Notes under the pieces: model-generated
The model's input: only the letters and a program-made list of their open reading frames with translations
Told to the model about the DNA's origin: nothing
Databases searched by the model: none
Made by a program: the position numbers and the translations under genes
From: Reichenbachiella sp.
Lineage (GTDB): Bacteria; Bacteroidota; Bacteroidia; Cytophagales; Cyclobacteriaceae
Reading direction: 5' to 3'
Assembly (NCBI RefSeq): GCF_033344935.1
Contig: NZ_JAWPMM010000001.1
Coordinates: forward strand, 310,001 to 374,000
DNA: 64,000 bases
Shown here: positions 7,296 through 15,363 of the stretch, piece after piece
Numbering within the stretch: position 1 is the first letter of the stretch
How the letters are laid out: each line of letters starts with the position of its first letter

Positions 7296-10200
7296 TTACT
7301 GTTCGTTCAACCGACGGAAATATTTATTTACTTCTTCCTTATAGTAAGGGTTCATCTTTGGTGGAACGGTATTTAGTAGTTCAAGTTCTTTTTGTTTGGC
7401 TTTGATGTATTCTTCAAATTCAGGAGGAAGGTTACGTTCGTAGTTGTCTGCTTGTTCTGCCTCTCGCTCGTCATCTAGTTCGCGTTCGCGTAAGGCATCT
7501 TCTGCTTTTAGCATACGAGTAAGTATATCCTTTTGCCTGTTGATAGTTTCTTGTGTAATTCGTTTGTTCACTAAGTCCATCTCTGTTTGCTCCATTTTTT
7601 CAATGGCTTCCTTAAGGTTTTGACCAGCACCTCCTTCGTTTTCACCGAGTTGGTCTTGTAGTTTTTGAAGTTCATTACGAAGCATTTCTTGTTCAGCAGC
7701 TAGCTCGGCAAGTTCTTTGGAGAGCGGTCTTCCGGATTTTCCACTTTTCTTTAGGTCTTCAATTTTCTGATTGAGTTGTTTTTGCAGTTCAGACATACCT
7801 GGAAGTTTCTGTTTTTGTCCCTTTTGCCCTTTCTGAGGTTTACCCATGGCATCAGCCATTTGCTGTTGCATTTGCCGTAGTACGTCATCCAGTAACAGTG
7901 CTAGATTGTTTATAGAGGTCATGGCGTATTGCTGATGGGTTGTAGCTTCTGCTTTTCTTCTGTCCTTTAACCCTTGCAGACTTGCTTCTATTTCGTCGTT
8001 CATGGCGCCTACTTCTCGGGTCACAAAGCTTTGAATCTGAAACACACGATTGGCTAAGGACAGTAAACTATCTTCAATAATTTTGGCATCGTCTTTTAGT
8101 TTCAGTTGTTGCTGAGATAGAGTCACGTATCGTGGATCACTTTGATTCACCCCTTTAAACTCAGTCATAATGTCTTCTTGATCAAAGGATACTTTGACAA
8201 GGTTATCTACAATGTCTCTAAGATGGTCTAAATTCTCTTGCATCATGGTCATTTCCATGCCTGCTTGCATCTCTTCCATCTTCTTTTTCATTTGCTTCAT
8301 TTTGTCTGAAGCATTTTGTTGTGACTGAGAAGATTTCTTTCTTTTCTTCTGTTCAAGCATTTCTAAACTCTCTTGTTGTTCTTCTTGGATGTCAGACTCT
8401 TCTTGATCAAAGTTTTCTAGGCTTTCTGGCTGTTTCATTTCCTCATTGAGCTCTTCCAATTGATCGATTTGTTCTTGTAGATCTTTAAAGGACTCATTAA
8501 GTTCTTTTTGTTTCTCTTGAAGAGATTCAGTGTCATTGTCCTTATCGAGAGTTTCCTTAGACAGTTGTTCCTGCTCTTCGCTGAGTTCATCAAGATCATT
8601 GATAATCTCGTCCATTTTATAATCAAACTGTAATCGCTTGAACATTTCTATGGCGCGTTCGATTTCCTTTTGCAGATTTTCTTCCTTGTTTTCAATCTGA
8701 TCCATGACTTCTTCAATATCCTCAGATCCTTTCTGCTCTTCTAATAGCTTTTTTAGTTCATCGTAAAGCTTTTTGGTTTCCTCATCCAGTATATCGTCCA
8801 TCAATTTTTGGAGTTGGTCGACTTTTTCCTGGAGCTTTTCATTTGGCTTGTTGAAGCGTTCCTGCTTTTTGGCCAAATCTTTATTTTGCTGGGATATTTT
8901 TTCAATGGCTTCTTCTAATTTTTCCTTTTGGTTGATAAGATCATTGATCTTCTTGTTTTCCTGCCAATTGAGGTTTTCCTTGCTTTTCAAATCATTTTGG
9001 ATGTCTTTGATTTGTTCATTCAAATCTTCAGCTTCTTCCAATGATTTATCTAGTTCCTTTTTAGCTCCTTCGGCTTGTTTATCTAGTTTTTCCTTGATTT
9101 CCTTCTTTTCTGGAAGTTTAAAGGTGTAAGTGGCACTTTGTGAAGGTTTGCGTCCGTTAATTGCATCATTATCCCAAACTCTAACGAAATACTGAAGTGA
9201 CTCGCCCTCTTTAATGTCTAAAGAGTCTAATTTCCATTGATAAAAATAGTTTTGAGAGGCGAGAGACTTATTAAAGGGTATGGGAAGCGAAACCCTTTCA
9301 TCGCCTTGATCATAGACGAACTCCAATTTAGAAATGCCATAATCGTCACTGATGAGGCCATTGAAAACAATAAATGCAAAAAGCGTAGTATCCTGAAAGG
9401 CATCTACCGAAATCTTGGGAAATTCATCTTTGATCACATCAATCTTGTAAGAAATTGAGTCTTTGTTAGGACTATGCTGGTTTTGTAACTTTAGTTTATA
9501 GGCATCGCTTGATTTTACTGTTTTTTTGGATTCAAATAGTTGATTCCCAGTGCGTTTCAGTTCTATGGTTGATTTTTCTTGCTCAAATATCATTTGAACT
9601 GATTCAGTTTCTATAGTCTTTATTCTCCAGTGAACTTGAGTACCTTCAGGAATAGTTAGGTTTCCTACATTCTCTAGCGTTTCATTTTTCTTTCCAGTAT
9701 AGTTGGGATAAACTAGATTAATATTAAATGTTTTGATATCTGGCCTTTGAAGTACTTCGACTTCATAGCTCTTCGATTGGTAATCAGCAGCCTCTATTCG
9801 AAAATTGAAATTGTCCTGCACTTTAGTAAATACATATTCTAACCTTTGGTTCGCATTGGTTTTCATCTTTGCCCTTCTACCCCTTGCGCTAATGTAAACT
9901 TGCTCAGGAATGGCTGAGCCAGACACTTCAACTTCAAGCACAAAATCTTCGTTTTTAAAGGCTTTGAAGTTATCGTTCAGTGGTGTGATTGAGAATAAAA
10001 ACCCTGGTGAAAACTCTTTGTCATAATTGACAATGCGCTTGGTACTCTCGGTTAAATATTGTGGCACGATAAGAAAGAGTAAAAGCAGTACAAAACCTGG
10101 GTAGGCAATGTATTTGAGATATTTTTTATTCGATTTTATATCAATGCTTGAGTTAAACTCGAATGGAGTAATCTCAATAGTTCGTTTTTCAATACTCGCA

Positions 10201-10580
10201 ATGGCCAAACTATTGTTAGAAGATGAAATTTGACCTAACTGTATGGTATTCAATAGTTTATCGCCAATTTCTGGAAAAAATCTACCAATTAGCTTAGCGG
10301 CTTCTTCATCACTTATCTGGGAATTAGCTTGAATGATATTCAAATACGGCCGTATAATTAGTTTGAATAATAAAAATAATAACGAAAGAAGTGTGGTGTA
10401 AAAAAGAATTGTTCGAGCAGAAGAATTGAGCTGAAGAGAGCCTTCGAATCCTGTGGCAAAGAGATATATAGTAAGAACCAGAGATACAAAGACAATGGTA
10501 TTCTTTACAAGAATATTGAGATAATACTTCTTTTTGAAAGCATTTATCTTATTTTTCAATATGTCTGTTGATTGGTCCAA
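7296..10580 (-). CDS. DUF4175 family membrane-anchored coiled-coil protein
   Basis: This 1094-residue protein has three probable membrane helices (about 22-43, 56-75 and 156-175), then a beta-rich extracytoplasmic region (about 190-490). After that come long, extremely charged coiled coils rich in Glu, Lys and Gln (about 495-780 and 900-1060). The layout matches the Bacteroidota DUF4175 family, often annotated simply as DUF4175 or ATPase although no Walker motif is visible here. Its role is unknown. The large coiled-coil part suggests a structural or envelope-spanning function. It lies seven bases from the upstream lipoprotein gene in the same operon. Confidence 0.82.
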   Translation of the reverse strand: MDQSTDILKNKINAFKKKYYLNILVKNTIVFVSLVLTIYLFATGFEGSLQLNSSARTILFYTTLLSLLFLLFKLIIRPYLNIIQANSQISDEEAAKLIGRFFPEIGDKLLNTIQLGQISSSNNSLAIASIEKRTIEITPFEFNSSIDIKSNKKYLKYIAYPGFVLLLLFLIVPQYLTESTKRIVNYDKEFSPGFLFSITPLNDNFKAFKNEDFVLEVEVSGSAIPEQVYISARGRRAKMKTNANQRLEYVFTKVQDNFNFRIEAADYQSKSYEVEVLQRPDIKTFNINLVYPNYTGKKNETLENVGNLTIPEGTQVHWRIKTIETESVQMIFEQEKSTIELKRTGNQLFESKKTVKSSDAYKLKLQNQHSPNKDSISYKIDVIKDEFPKISVDAFQDTTLFAFIVFNGLISDDYGISKLEFVYDQGDERVSLPIPFNKSLASQNYFYQWKLDSLDIKEGESLQYFVRVWDNDAINGRKPSQSATYTFKLPEKKEIKEKLDKQAEGAKKELDKSLEEAEDLNEQIKDIQNDLKSKENLNWQENKKINDLINQKEKLEEAIEKISQQNKDLAKKQERFNKPNEKLQEKVDQLQKLMDDILDEETKKLYDELKKLLEEQKGSEDIEEVMDQIENKEENLQKEIERAIEMFKRLQFDYKMDEIINDLDELSEEQEQLSKETLDKDNDTESLQEKQKELNESFKDLQEQIDQLEELNEEMKQPESLENFDQEESDIQEEQQESLEMLEQKKRKKSSQSQQNASDKMKQMKKKMEEMQAGMEMTMMQENLDHLRDIVDNLVKVSFDQEDIMTEFKGVNQSDPRYVTLSQQQLKLKDDAKIIEDSLLSLANRVFQIQSFVTREVGAMNDEIEASLQGLKDRRKAEATTHQQYAMTSINNLALLLDDVLRQMQQQMADAMGKPQKGQKGQKQKLPGMSELQKQLNQKIEDLKKSGKSGRPLSKELAELAAEQEMLRNELQKLQDQLGENEGGAGQNLKEAIEKMEQTEMDLVNKRITQETINRQKDILTRMLKAEDALRERELDDEREAEQADNYERNLPPEFEEYIKAKQKELELLNTVPPKMNPYYKEEVNKYFRRLNEQ

Positions 10581-10587
10581 CTGAATT

Positions 10588-11967
10588 TTAATAAGTTTCT
10601 ATTTCTTGATAATATGCATTTCTTACCATATTACTAAAGCTTGTATTTGTATTGATTCCGTTTAATTTATTGTTATAAATAACATACTCTGGAAAAGACT
10701 CTAATATCAGAATGACGGAATTATTATCGCCTTTCAATTCTTTAGTAAGTTCATTTTTCGACAATATTTTGATATTTCTAGGCCAAAACTCGACTTCCAC
10801 TTCCCTTATTACGATTTGTGGCTGAGTTGGATTTATATTTTCGTGATTAGTCTCAACGAATTCAAGGTATGGAGTATTGGTAAAGTACTGGCTGGAGTCA
10901 CTTGATAGTTCAGAATACCATTGGACTTTATGATAAGATGAATCTAATGCCACATTAGTTTTTGGACTATCCAAAGGAAGAGGTGCTTGGCTGATTTCAT
11001 TATTTATATCAATTGACTCTTCTGTATTAGAGTTGATCGACGCTATCACCTGATGAAGCAATGTTGAATCTGTAAACATCTTGAAATCCATAAATTTAAG
11101 GATGGATTTTTCGTTTTGTGTAATCTGATAGTCTGGATATTGACTGTTGAGTATTTTGTTGAGGCGTTTCGTCTGAGGTGTAAGCTTTGACCTATAGGGT
11201 TGGTATAATATAATATCAAGTGCTCCACGAAAAAACTCTGAATAAACCAGATCTTCGTTTTTAATAAAACTCAACCGAATGGCTTCGATTTTGTGATTAC
11301 CTGGAATTTTTCGGACTAGGTTAGCCGAAATATCTTCGTTTAAGTTTTTTAACTCAAAATCACCGCTTCCGATGTACGTGCCGCTACTTTCTTTGAATAG
11401 TGTGAAAATAGGACTCTGGAACCAATCGAGCAGCTTATCCTTGTTGGTTCTCAGTTGAATGCTAAAACTGGTTTGATCTATAACTTGAAAGCCGCTGGGA
11501 ATTGAATCTTTGATGCCTCGATTTTCGCGATACCAACTGATTGGACCGAAACCGTCCATTGATGAAAATAGTAAGTGCACGTATTGATCGTCATAATGGT
11601 TTTTTAGAAGATACTTAAAGAAGTTTTTAATGGCATCAGAATTAACAGGAGTTCCATCATGGAAGCTTTTATCTGTTTCTAGCTGAAAAGTATATAACCC
11701 AAGTAGAGAATCAACTTGATAAGATGCAAATAAATGACTAGAGAGATCTTTTTCTATGAATGGGTCAAAAACCAGATCTTTTACAAATTGTTCGCTTCTA
11801 CTTTCGGCTTTAATGGGGTTGAGCTGTAGAATGTTATCGTGAAAGTTAATTCGAATAGTTTTTATTATTTCTTGCTCCTTGTGGTTAACAAGTTTTGTTC
11901 TTGTTTCACATGAAACAATGAGCCCCAATACACAAAGAATTAAATGATATATTCTGATGGTTTTCAT
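10588..11967 (-). CDS. Divergent family-5 substrate-binding-like lipoprotein
   Basis: The 459-residue product has a lipobox (LIVSC, Cys20). Its N-terminal half resembles peptide/nickel ABC binding proteins (SBP_bac_5), notably the stretch ending KSFHDGTPVNSDAIKNFF, which corresponds to the family's FHDGxP signature. The rest is poorly conserved and no ABC permease or ATPase gene is nearby, so it may be an orphan or repurposed binding protein. It abuts the next upstream gene without a gap and is followed after seven bases by the DUF4175 gene. A parS-like 16-mer overlaps the codons around the lipobox cysteine. Confidence 0.68.
   Translation of the reverse strand: MKTIRIYHLILCVLGLIVSCETRTKLVNHKEQEIIKTIRINFHDNILQLNPIKAESRSEQFVKDLVFDPFIEKDLSSHLFASYQVDSLLGLYTFQLETDKSFHDGTPVNSDAIKNFFKYLLKNHYDDQYVHLLFSSMDGFGPISWYRENRGIKDSIPSGFQVIDQTSFSIQLRTNKDKLLDWFQSPIFTLFKESSGTYIGSGDFELKNLNEDISANLVRKIPGNHKIEAIRLSFIKNEDLVYSEFFRGALDIILYQPYRSKLTPQTKRLNKILNSQYPDYQITQNEKSILKFMDFKMFTDSTLLHQVIASINSNTEESIDINNEISQAPLPLDSPKTNVALDSSYHKVQWYSELSSDSSQYFTNTPYLEFVETNHENINPTQPQIVIREVEVEFWPRNIKILSKNELTKELKGDNNSVILILESFPEYVIYNNKLNGINTNTSFSNMVRNAYYQEIETY
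11902..11917. promoter_or_regulatory. parS: Possible third parS site (intragenic)
   Basis: TGTTTCACATGAAACA differs from parS TGTTTCACGTGAAACA by one central base. It lies inside the lipoprotein coding region, over the codons for Val-Ser-Cys-Glu-Thr, so coding constraint could have produced part of the match. Confidence 0.5.
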
Positions 11968-12327
11968 TTAGTTGATAATGCCTATTTCATCAGAAAAATA
12001 CTCAAGTACATGCATTTTGAGCAATTTCTCTTGCTCCAGAACATCAAAATGAGGAAGTTGTTTTTTTAGAACCCAGTGTGGCCAGCCATCGGCATCTGTC
12101 CCTTCTAGCTCATAAAAACCCGCTAGGCTTAGACATTTGCATATTCCTAAATGTATAAGGTCTTGTTTCTCTTCTTTGGAAAAATTAGCATATCCACGAC
12201 CAAGCTCTTGAACTCCAATTAGAAAAAGAATACCCTTTAAATCAGCTGGCTTTTTGCCCAACACTTCCTTGAGCTTTTCCCTCAACTTTACCCACTTTCT
12301 CTCTAGATCTAAATCTTTTTTGAGCAT
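11968..12327 (-). CDS. Conserved hypothetical protein
   Basis: A 119-residue soluble protein with no signal peptide or membrane segment. It is helical in character, with a Lys/Leu-rich N-terminus (DLERKWVKLREKLKEVLG) and a tryptophan-containing core (DADGWPHWVLKKQLPHF). I do not recognise a functional domain. It is the first gene of the leftward operon, directly abutting the substrate-binding-like lipoprotein gene, and its start lies about 40 bases from a good -7 box. The protein looks real because of its position and its uninterrupted coupling to the next gene. Confidence 0.7.
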   Translation of the reverse strand: MLKKDLDLERKWVKLREKLKEVLGKKPADLKGILFLIGVQELGRGYANFSKEEKQDLIHLGICKCLSLAGFYELEGTDADGWPHWVLKKQLPHFDVLEQEKLLKMHVLEYFSDEIGIIN

Positions 12328-12365
12328 TTTAGTAAATCACTTCCGACCAAAACTAACCGTATTAT

Positions 12366-12373
12366 CAAAGATA
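12366..12373 (-). promoter_or_regulatory. -7 box of the mnmG-region operon
   Basis: On the minus strand this reads TATCTTTG, a perfect match to the Bacteroidota sigma-70 -7 element TAnnTTTG. It lies 39 bases before the start of the hypothetical gene that leads the eight-gene leftward run. No clear -33 element was resolved. Confidence 0.5.
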
Positions 12374-12419
12374 TTCTACCTTGTGTTTGAAATAGAACAG
12401 GCAGCAGTTTAATTTTCAT

Positions 12420-13115
12420 ATGATGATAAAAAAATACTGGAAAGACTTCTTATCGCTGCTATACCCTGAACTCTGCTACAATTGTGACGTTGCCCTGGTC
12501 GAAGGAGAAGATAAAATTTGTCTTCGGTGCTATCGTGACTTTCCCTTAACCAATTATCATGAATCTGAACCAAACCCTTTGGTTCAGATAGCTGCCGGAA
12601 ATGAAAAGGTTAAGGGCGCATTTTGTTACATGAAGTTTAATAAACATGGAGTAGCTCAAAAACTACTTCATGAAGTAAAGTATAAAGGTAATTCAACGAT
12701 TGGAGTGCTACTTGGCGAGTGGTTTGGAAAATATATTAAGAGAGAATTGGATGCTTTGGAATTGGACGCAATTATCCCCGTTCCACTACATAAAAGCAAA
12801 AAAAGAAAACGTGGTTACAACCAAAGTGAACTAATAGCTAAAGGGATTCAAAATGTGACAGGACTAAAAGTTATGGAAGGCGTGCTAATTAGGACAAGGA
12901 ATGTCAGCACACAGACAAAAAAAGGAAAAGTAGAACGATGGCAAAATGTGGATTCACTATATCAGGTAGTGAATAAAGAATCAATTATAGGCAAAAAGCT
13001 TTTGTTAGTTGATGACGTAATCACCACAGGAGCGACGATTAGTATGGCCGCTGAAGTCCTTGGGAATGGTGGAGTCAGCGACATCTATTTTGGTTGTATC
13101 GCATCAGGCAAATAA
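12420..13115 (+). CDS. ComF family phosphoribosyltransferase-like protein
   Basis: The 231-residue protein has an N-terminal four-cysteine zinc finger (Cys19, Cys22, Cys34, Cys37). Its C-terminal phosphoribosyltransferase domain has a PRPP loop at about 194-206 (LLLVDDVITTGAT) and the family motif RGYNQSELIAKGI. In competent bacteria ComF acts in DNA uptake or its processing, but Bacteroidota homologues are mostly uncharacterised. The ATG at 12420 is followed directly by a second ATG, so the start could be three bases later. It stands alone, divergent from the hypothetical gene and convergent with gldJ, and shares a hairpin terminator with it. Confidence 0.9.
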   Translation: MMIKKYWKDFLSLLYPELCYNCDVALVEGEDKICLRCYRDFPLTNYHESEPNPLVQIAAGNEKVKGAFCYMKFNKHGVAQKLLHEVKYKGNSTIGVLLGEWFGKYIKRELDALELDAIIPVPLHKSKKRKRGYNQSELIAKGIQNVTGLKVMEGVLIRTRNVSTQTKKGKVERWQNVDSLYQVVNKESIIGKKLLLVDDVITTGATISMAAEVLGNGGVSDIYFGCIASGK

Positions 13116-13117
13116 AA

Positions 13118-13141
13118 AAGGCCGATTCGAAAACCGGCCTT
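13118..13141. terminator. Bidirectional hairpin terminator between comF and gldJ
   Basis: Arms AAGGCCG (13118-13124) and CGGCCTT (13135-13141) form a seven-pair stem around a ten-base loop. An A-run precedes it, which gives a U-tract on the minus-strand transcript. It lies between two convergent genes. Confidence 0.7.
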
Positions 13142-13162
13142 CATATCTAAGTTTGTTATCTT

Positions 13163-14392
13163 TTAGTAGTTAGTTCCTGCTCTGATCATCGCACATCGGA
13201 AACCGATAGTAGATGTAGCAGAATCTTCTTCTAAGTATCTTCTTTGTCCTGGAGACATCCAGTAAGCAACATCTGCCCATGACCCTCCTTTATAAACTCT
13301 TACTCTGTCGTTGATAAGTGAATTGTAGTTGGCGAAATCATAACCATCTTCTTCATCAAGGAAACCATCTCTTCTTACTGGGTTAAGATCATCAAAGTCT
13401 TGGTAAGAAAGCGGACGGTAAACATCTTGCACCCACTCGTTTACATTTCCAGCCATGTTGTAAAGACCAAAGTCATTTGGAGGGTAATCATAGATGTAAG
13501 TAGTAATCATGGCCCCATCATTCAACTTACCAGCAATACCGGCATAATCTCCTCTACCTCTTTTGAAGTTAGCTAAGAATGTACCTAGTTGTTTTCCGTA
13601 AGGGTTTCTTAATGCGTGACCGTCCCATGGGTAAAGTCTGCTGTGTGTTTGATTTTCATCTAACCACTGAGTACCGATAAGTGCAAGTGCAGCATATTCC
13701 CATTCTGCCTCAGTTGGGAGACGATAGTTAGGCAATACGAACCCAGATTCTAATGGAATTCTTCCTGCAGAAGGCAAATCAGCTTCAGCTTCAATAGCCT
13801 CATCATAATATCCGGCGTCCTCGGCCAATTTTTGATTTACAACTATCGATCTCCAAGTACAGTAGTCTTGCGCCTGCTTCCAGGTGACACCTACAACAGG
13901 GAAAAATCTAAAGCCAGGATATCTCAAATAATGATCAACATAGGGATCGTTGTATGCAAGGTTTTTTGCCCAAACCGTGGTATCTGGTAGAGCAGATTCG
14001 TAAAATTCACGAGAGGAGTCCAATCGAACGTAGTGTAAGTACTCCAACCAGTGAATATTGGCTACCTCAGTTTCGTCCATATAGAACGAAGCAACTGTAA
14101 CTGTTCTTTCGTGATTGTCGCTTTGATTAGCCACATCTTCCTCAAAACTACCAAGGATAGTTCTACCACCTTCGATAAATCTTAAGTTTGGACCATCTGG
14201 TTGACCGCGGAAGTCATTCACCTGAAAGCCACTTTCTTCTTCGTTGAAAGCAAGACCAGTTGCTGTACTCGCTTCACCAGGATTATGACTGGTCGCGTGG
14301 CCACCACCACCCAGCGAACCACAAGAGGAGATACCCATTGTGAGCCCAACAAGGATTGCTGATGCGTTTAAGTAGGGAACAAATTTTTTCAT
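13163..14392 (-). CDS. gldJ: Gliding motility lipoprotein GldJ-like (SUMF1 domain)
   Basis: The 409-residue lipoprotein (lipobox GISSC, Cys24) carries a formylglycine-generating-enzyme/SUMF1 fold from about 70 to 405. Visible family blocks are FYMDETEVANIHWLEYL, FPVVGVTWKQAQDYCTWR, RLPTEAEWEYAA, GNVNEWVQDVY and GFRCA. The linker TATGLAFNEEESGFQV resembles the GldJ N-terminus of Flavobacterium. GldJ stabilises GldK and is needed for gliding and type IX secretion; it is not thought to be an active FGE. GldK is the alternative call, but the usual gldL-gldM-gldN neighbours are absent. A T9SS cargo gene lies 2 kb away. Confidence 0.75.
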   Translation of the reverse strand: MKKFVPYLNASAILVGLTMGISSCGSLGGGGHATSHNPGEASTATGLAFNEEESGFQVNDFRGQPDGPNLRFIEGGRTILGSFEEDVANQSDNHERTVTVASFYMDETEVANIHWLEYLHYVRLDSSREFYESALPDTTVWAKNLAYNDPYVDHYLRYPGFRFFPVVGVTWKQAQDYCTWRSIVVNQKLAEDAGYYDEAIEAEADLPSAGRIPLESGFVLPNYRLPTEAEWEYAALALIGTQWLDENQTHSRLYPWDGHALRNPYGKQLGTFLANFKRGRGDYAGIAGKLNDGAMITTYIYDYPPNDFGLYNMAGNVNEWVQDVYRPLSYQDFDDLNPVRRDGFLDEEDGYDFANYNSLINDRVRVYKGGSWADVAYWMSPGQRRYLEEDSATSTIGFRCAMIRAGTNY

Positions 14393-14465
14393 AACAAACT
14401 CAAATTTTATTCAAGCTCCTAAAATAAGGACATTTTTTCGTAAAACAAACACTGCAAAATGCAAG

Positions 14466-14494
14466 CTGGAAAAATAATCACAATTTATTTCCAG
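14466..14494 (-). promoter_or_regulatory. Hairpin in the gldJ leader
   Basis: CTGGAAA (14466-14472) and TTTCCAG (14488-14494) are perfect inverted arms. With one bulge the stem can extend through the adjoining ATAA/TTAT. It lies about 75 bases upstream of gldJ, in the region that would be its 5' leader if the minus-strand TATTTTTG at 14551-14558 is the promoter. Its function is unknown. Confidence 0.35.
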
Positions 14495-14646
14495 ACAACG
14501 TTGATTAGTCCATACCGGGAGGTTAACATTTTTTATCTATATATAGAATCCAAAAATATTTAATTTATTGTTCATGTGCACAACTTTTAACCGATTAAGA
14601 AAGAATCACAGAACAAATACATCTGATCGGTGAAGAATATTTTAGT

Positions 14647-14654
14647 TAAATTTG
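14647..14654 (+). promoter_or_regulatory. -7 box for the ECF sigma gene
   Basis: TAAATTTG is a perfect TAnnTTTG element 12 bases upstream of the ATG at 14666. It lies inside the reading frame that would begin at the GTG at 14630, which argues for the ATG as the true start. Confidence 0.5.
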
Positions 14655-14665
14655 CAGTTCAAAAT

Positions 14666-15259
14666 ATGTCTCAAGCAGAAGCAGCACTATATCGTCCCTT
14701 ACTTCATACCATTGCCTACAAGATTGTTGGGTGTTCGGCTATTGCTGAAGATATGGTACAAGATACTTTTTTAAACTGGTTCAAAAATGAACGAAAGGAA
14801 GTAAAGGATGCTAAAGCCTATTTGATTTCTTCCGTTAGAAACCTGAGTATTAATCATCTGAAAAAGAAAAAGGATGAGCTATTTGAGAATTTTACACCAA
14901 ACCTTCCCTCCTTTAGTATCAACACCGATATCTCTTATTTGGACATAAAGCAGGAAATTTCAGAATCAATGGCGGTTTTGCTGAAAAAATTGGCTCCAGC
15001 AGAACGAGCAGTTTTTGTTCTGAAAGAGGTCTTTAATTTTGACTATTCTGATTTGCCAGCCATAATTGGTAAGACATCGGATAACTGTCGCCAATTGTTG
15101 AGCAGAGCTCAGCAAAAGTTGAATCAAGAAAAGGAGCGCTTCACACTTGAGCCGCAGAAATTATCTTCACTGATTGGTAACTTCAAAAAGGCAACTCTTG
15201 GAGAGTTCGAAGGGCTTATCAAGACTTTGAAAGAAGATATTGGCATGGAATCTACTTGA
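14666..15259 (+). CDS. ECF sigma-70 factor, SigJ/ECF41-like
   Basis: Starting at the ATG, the protein has 197 residues. Sigma region 2 spans about YRPLLHTIAYKIVG to VQDTFLNWF, and region 4 contains LAPAERAVFVLKEVFNFDYSDLPAIIGKTSDNCRQLLSRAQ, the pattern of SigJ-type (ECF41-like) factors. ECF41 factors carry a C-terminal SnoaL-like domain that tunes activity. Here only its first helix-like stretch remains (FKKATLGEFEGLIKTLKEDIG), so the domain is cut short. A GTG at 14630 would add 12 residues, but a promoter -7 box lies within them. No obvious target or anti-sigma gene adjoins. Confidence 0.85.
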   Translation: MSQAEAALYRPLLHTIAYKIVGCSAIAEDMVQDTFLNWFKNERKEVKDAKAYLISSVRNLSINHLKKKKDELFENFTPNLPSFSINTDISYLDIKQEISESMAVLLKKLAPAERAVFVLKEVFNFDYSDLPAIIGKTSDNCRQLLSRAQQKLNQEKERFTLEPQKLSSLIGNFKKATLGEFEGLIKTLKEDIGMEST

Positions 15260-15363
15260 CCAGTATGATTAATATGACTCGGTCATAGCTGATATCTGTT
15301 CAATAATTTCATTTCTTTATTAAGACTCCCTAAATTATCATTACGAAATAACAAATATCCACC

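Noticed and set aside
8773-9129. 118-residue Ser/Phe-rich open frame opposite the DUF4175 gene
   Set aside because: It is the antisense of a Lys/Glu-rich coiled coil, whose reverse complement has few stops; no promoter or motif supports it.
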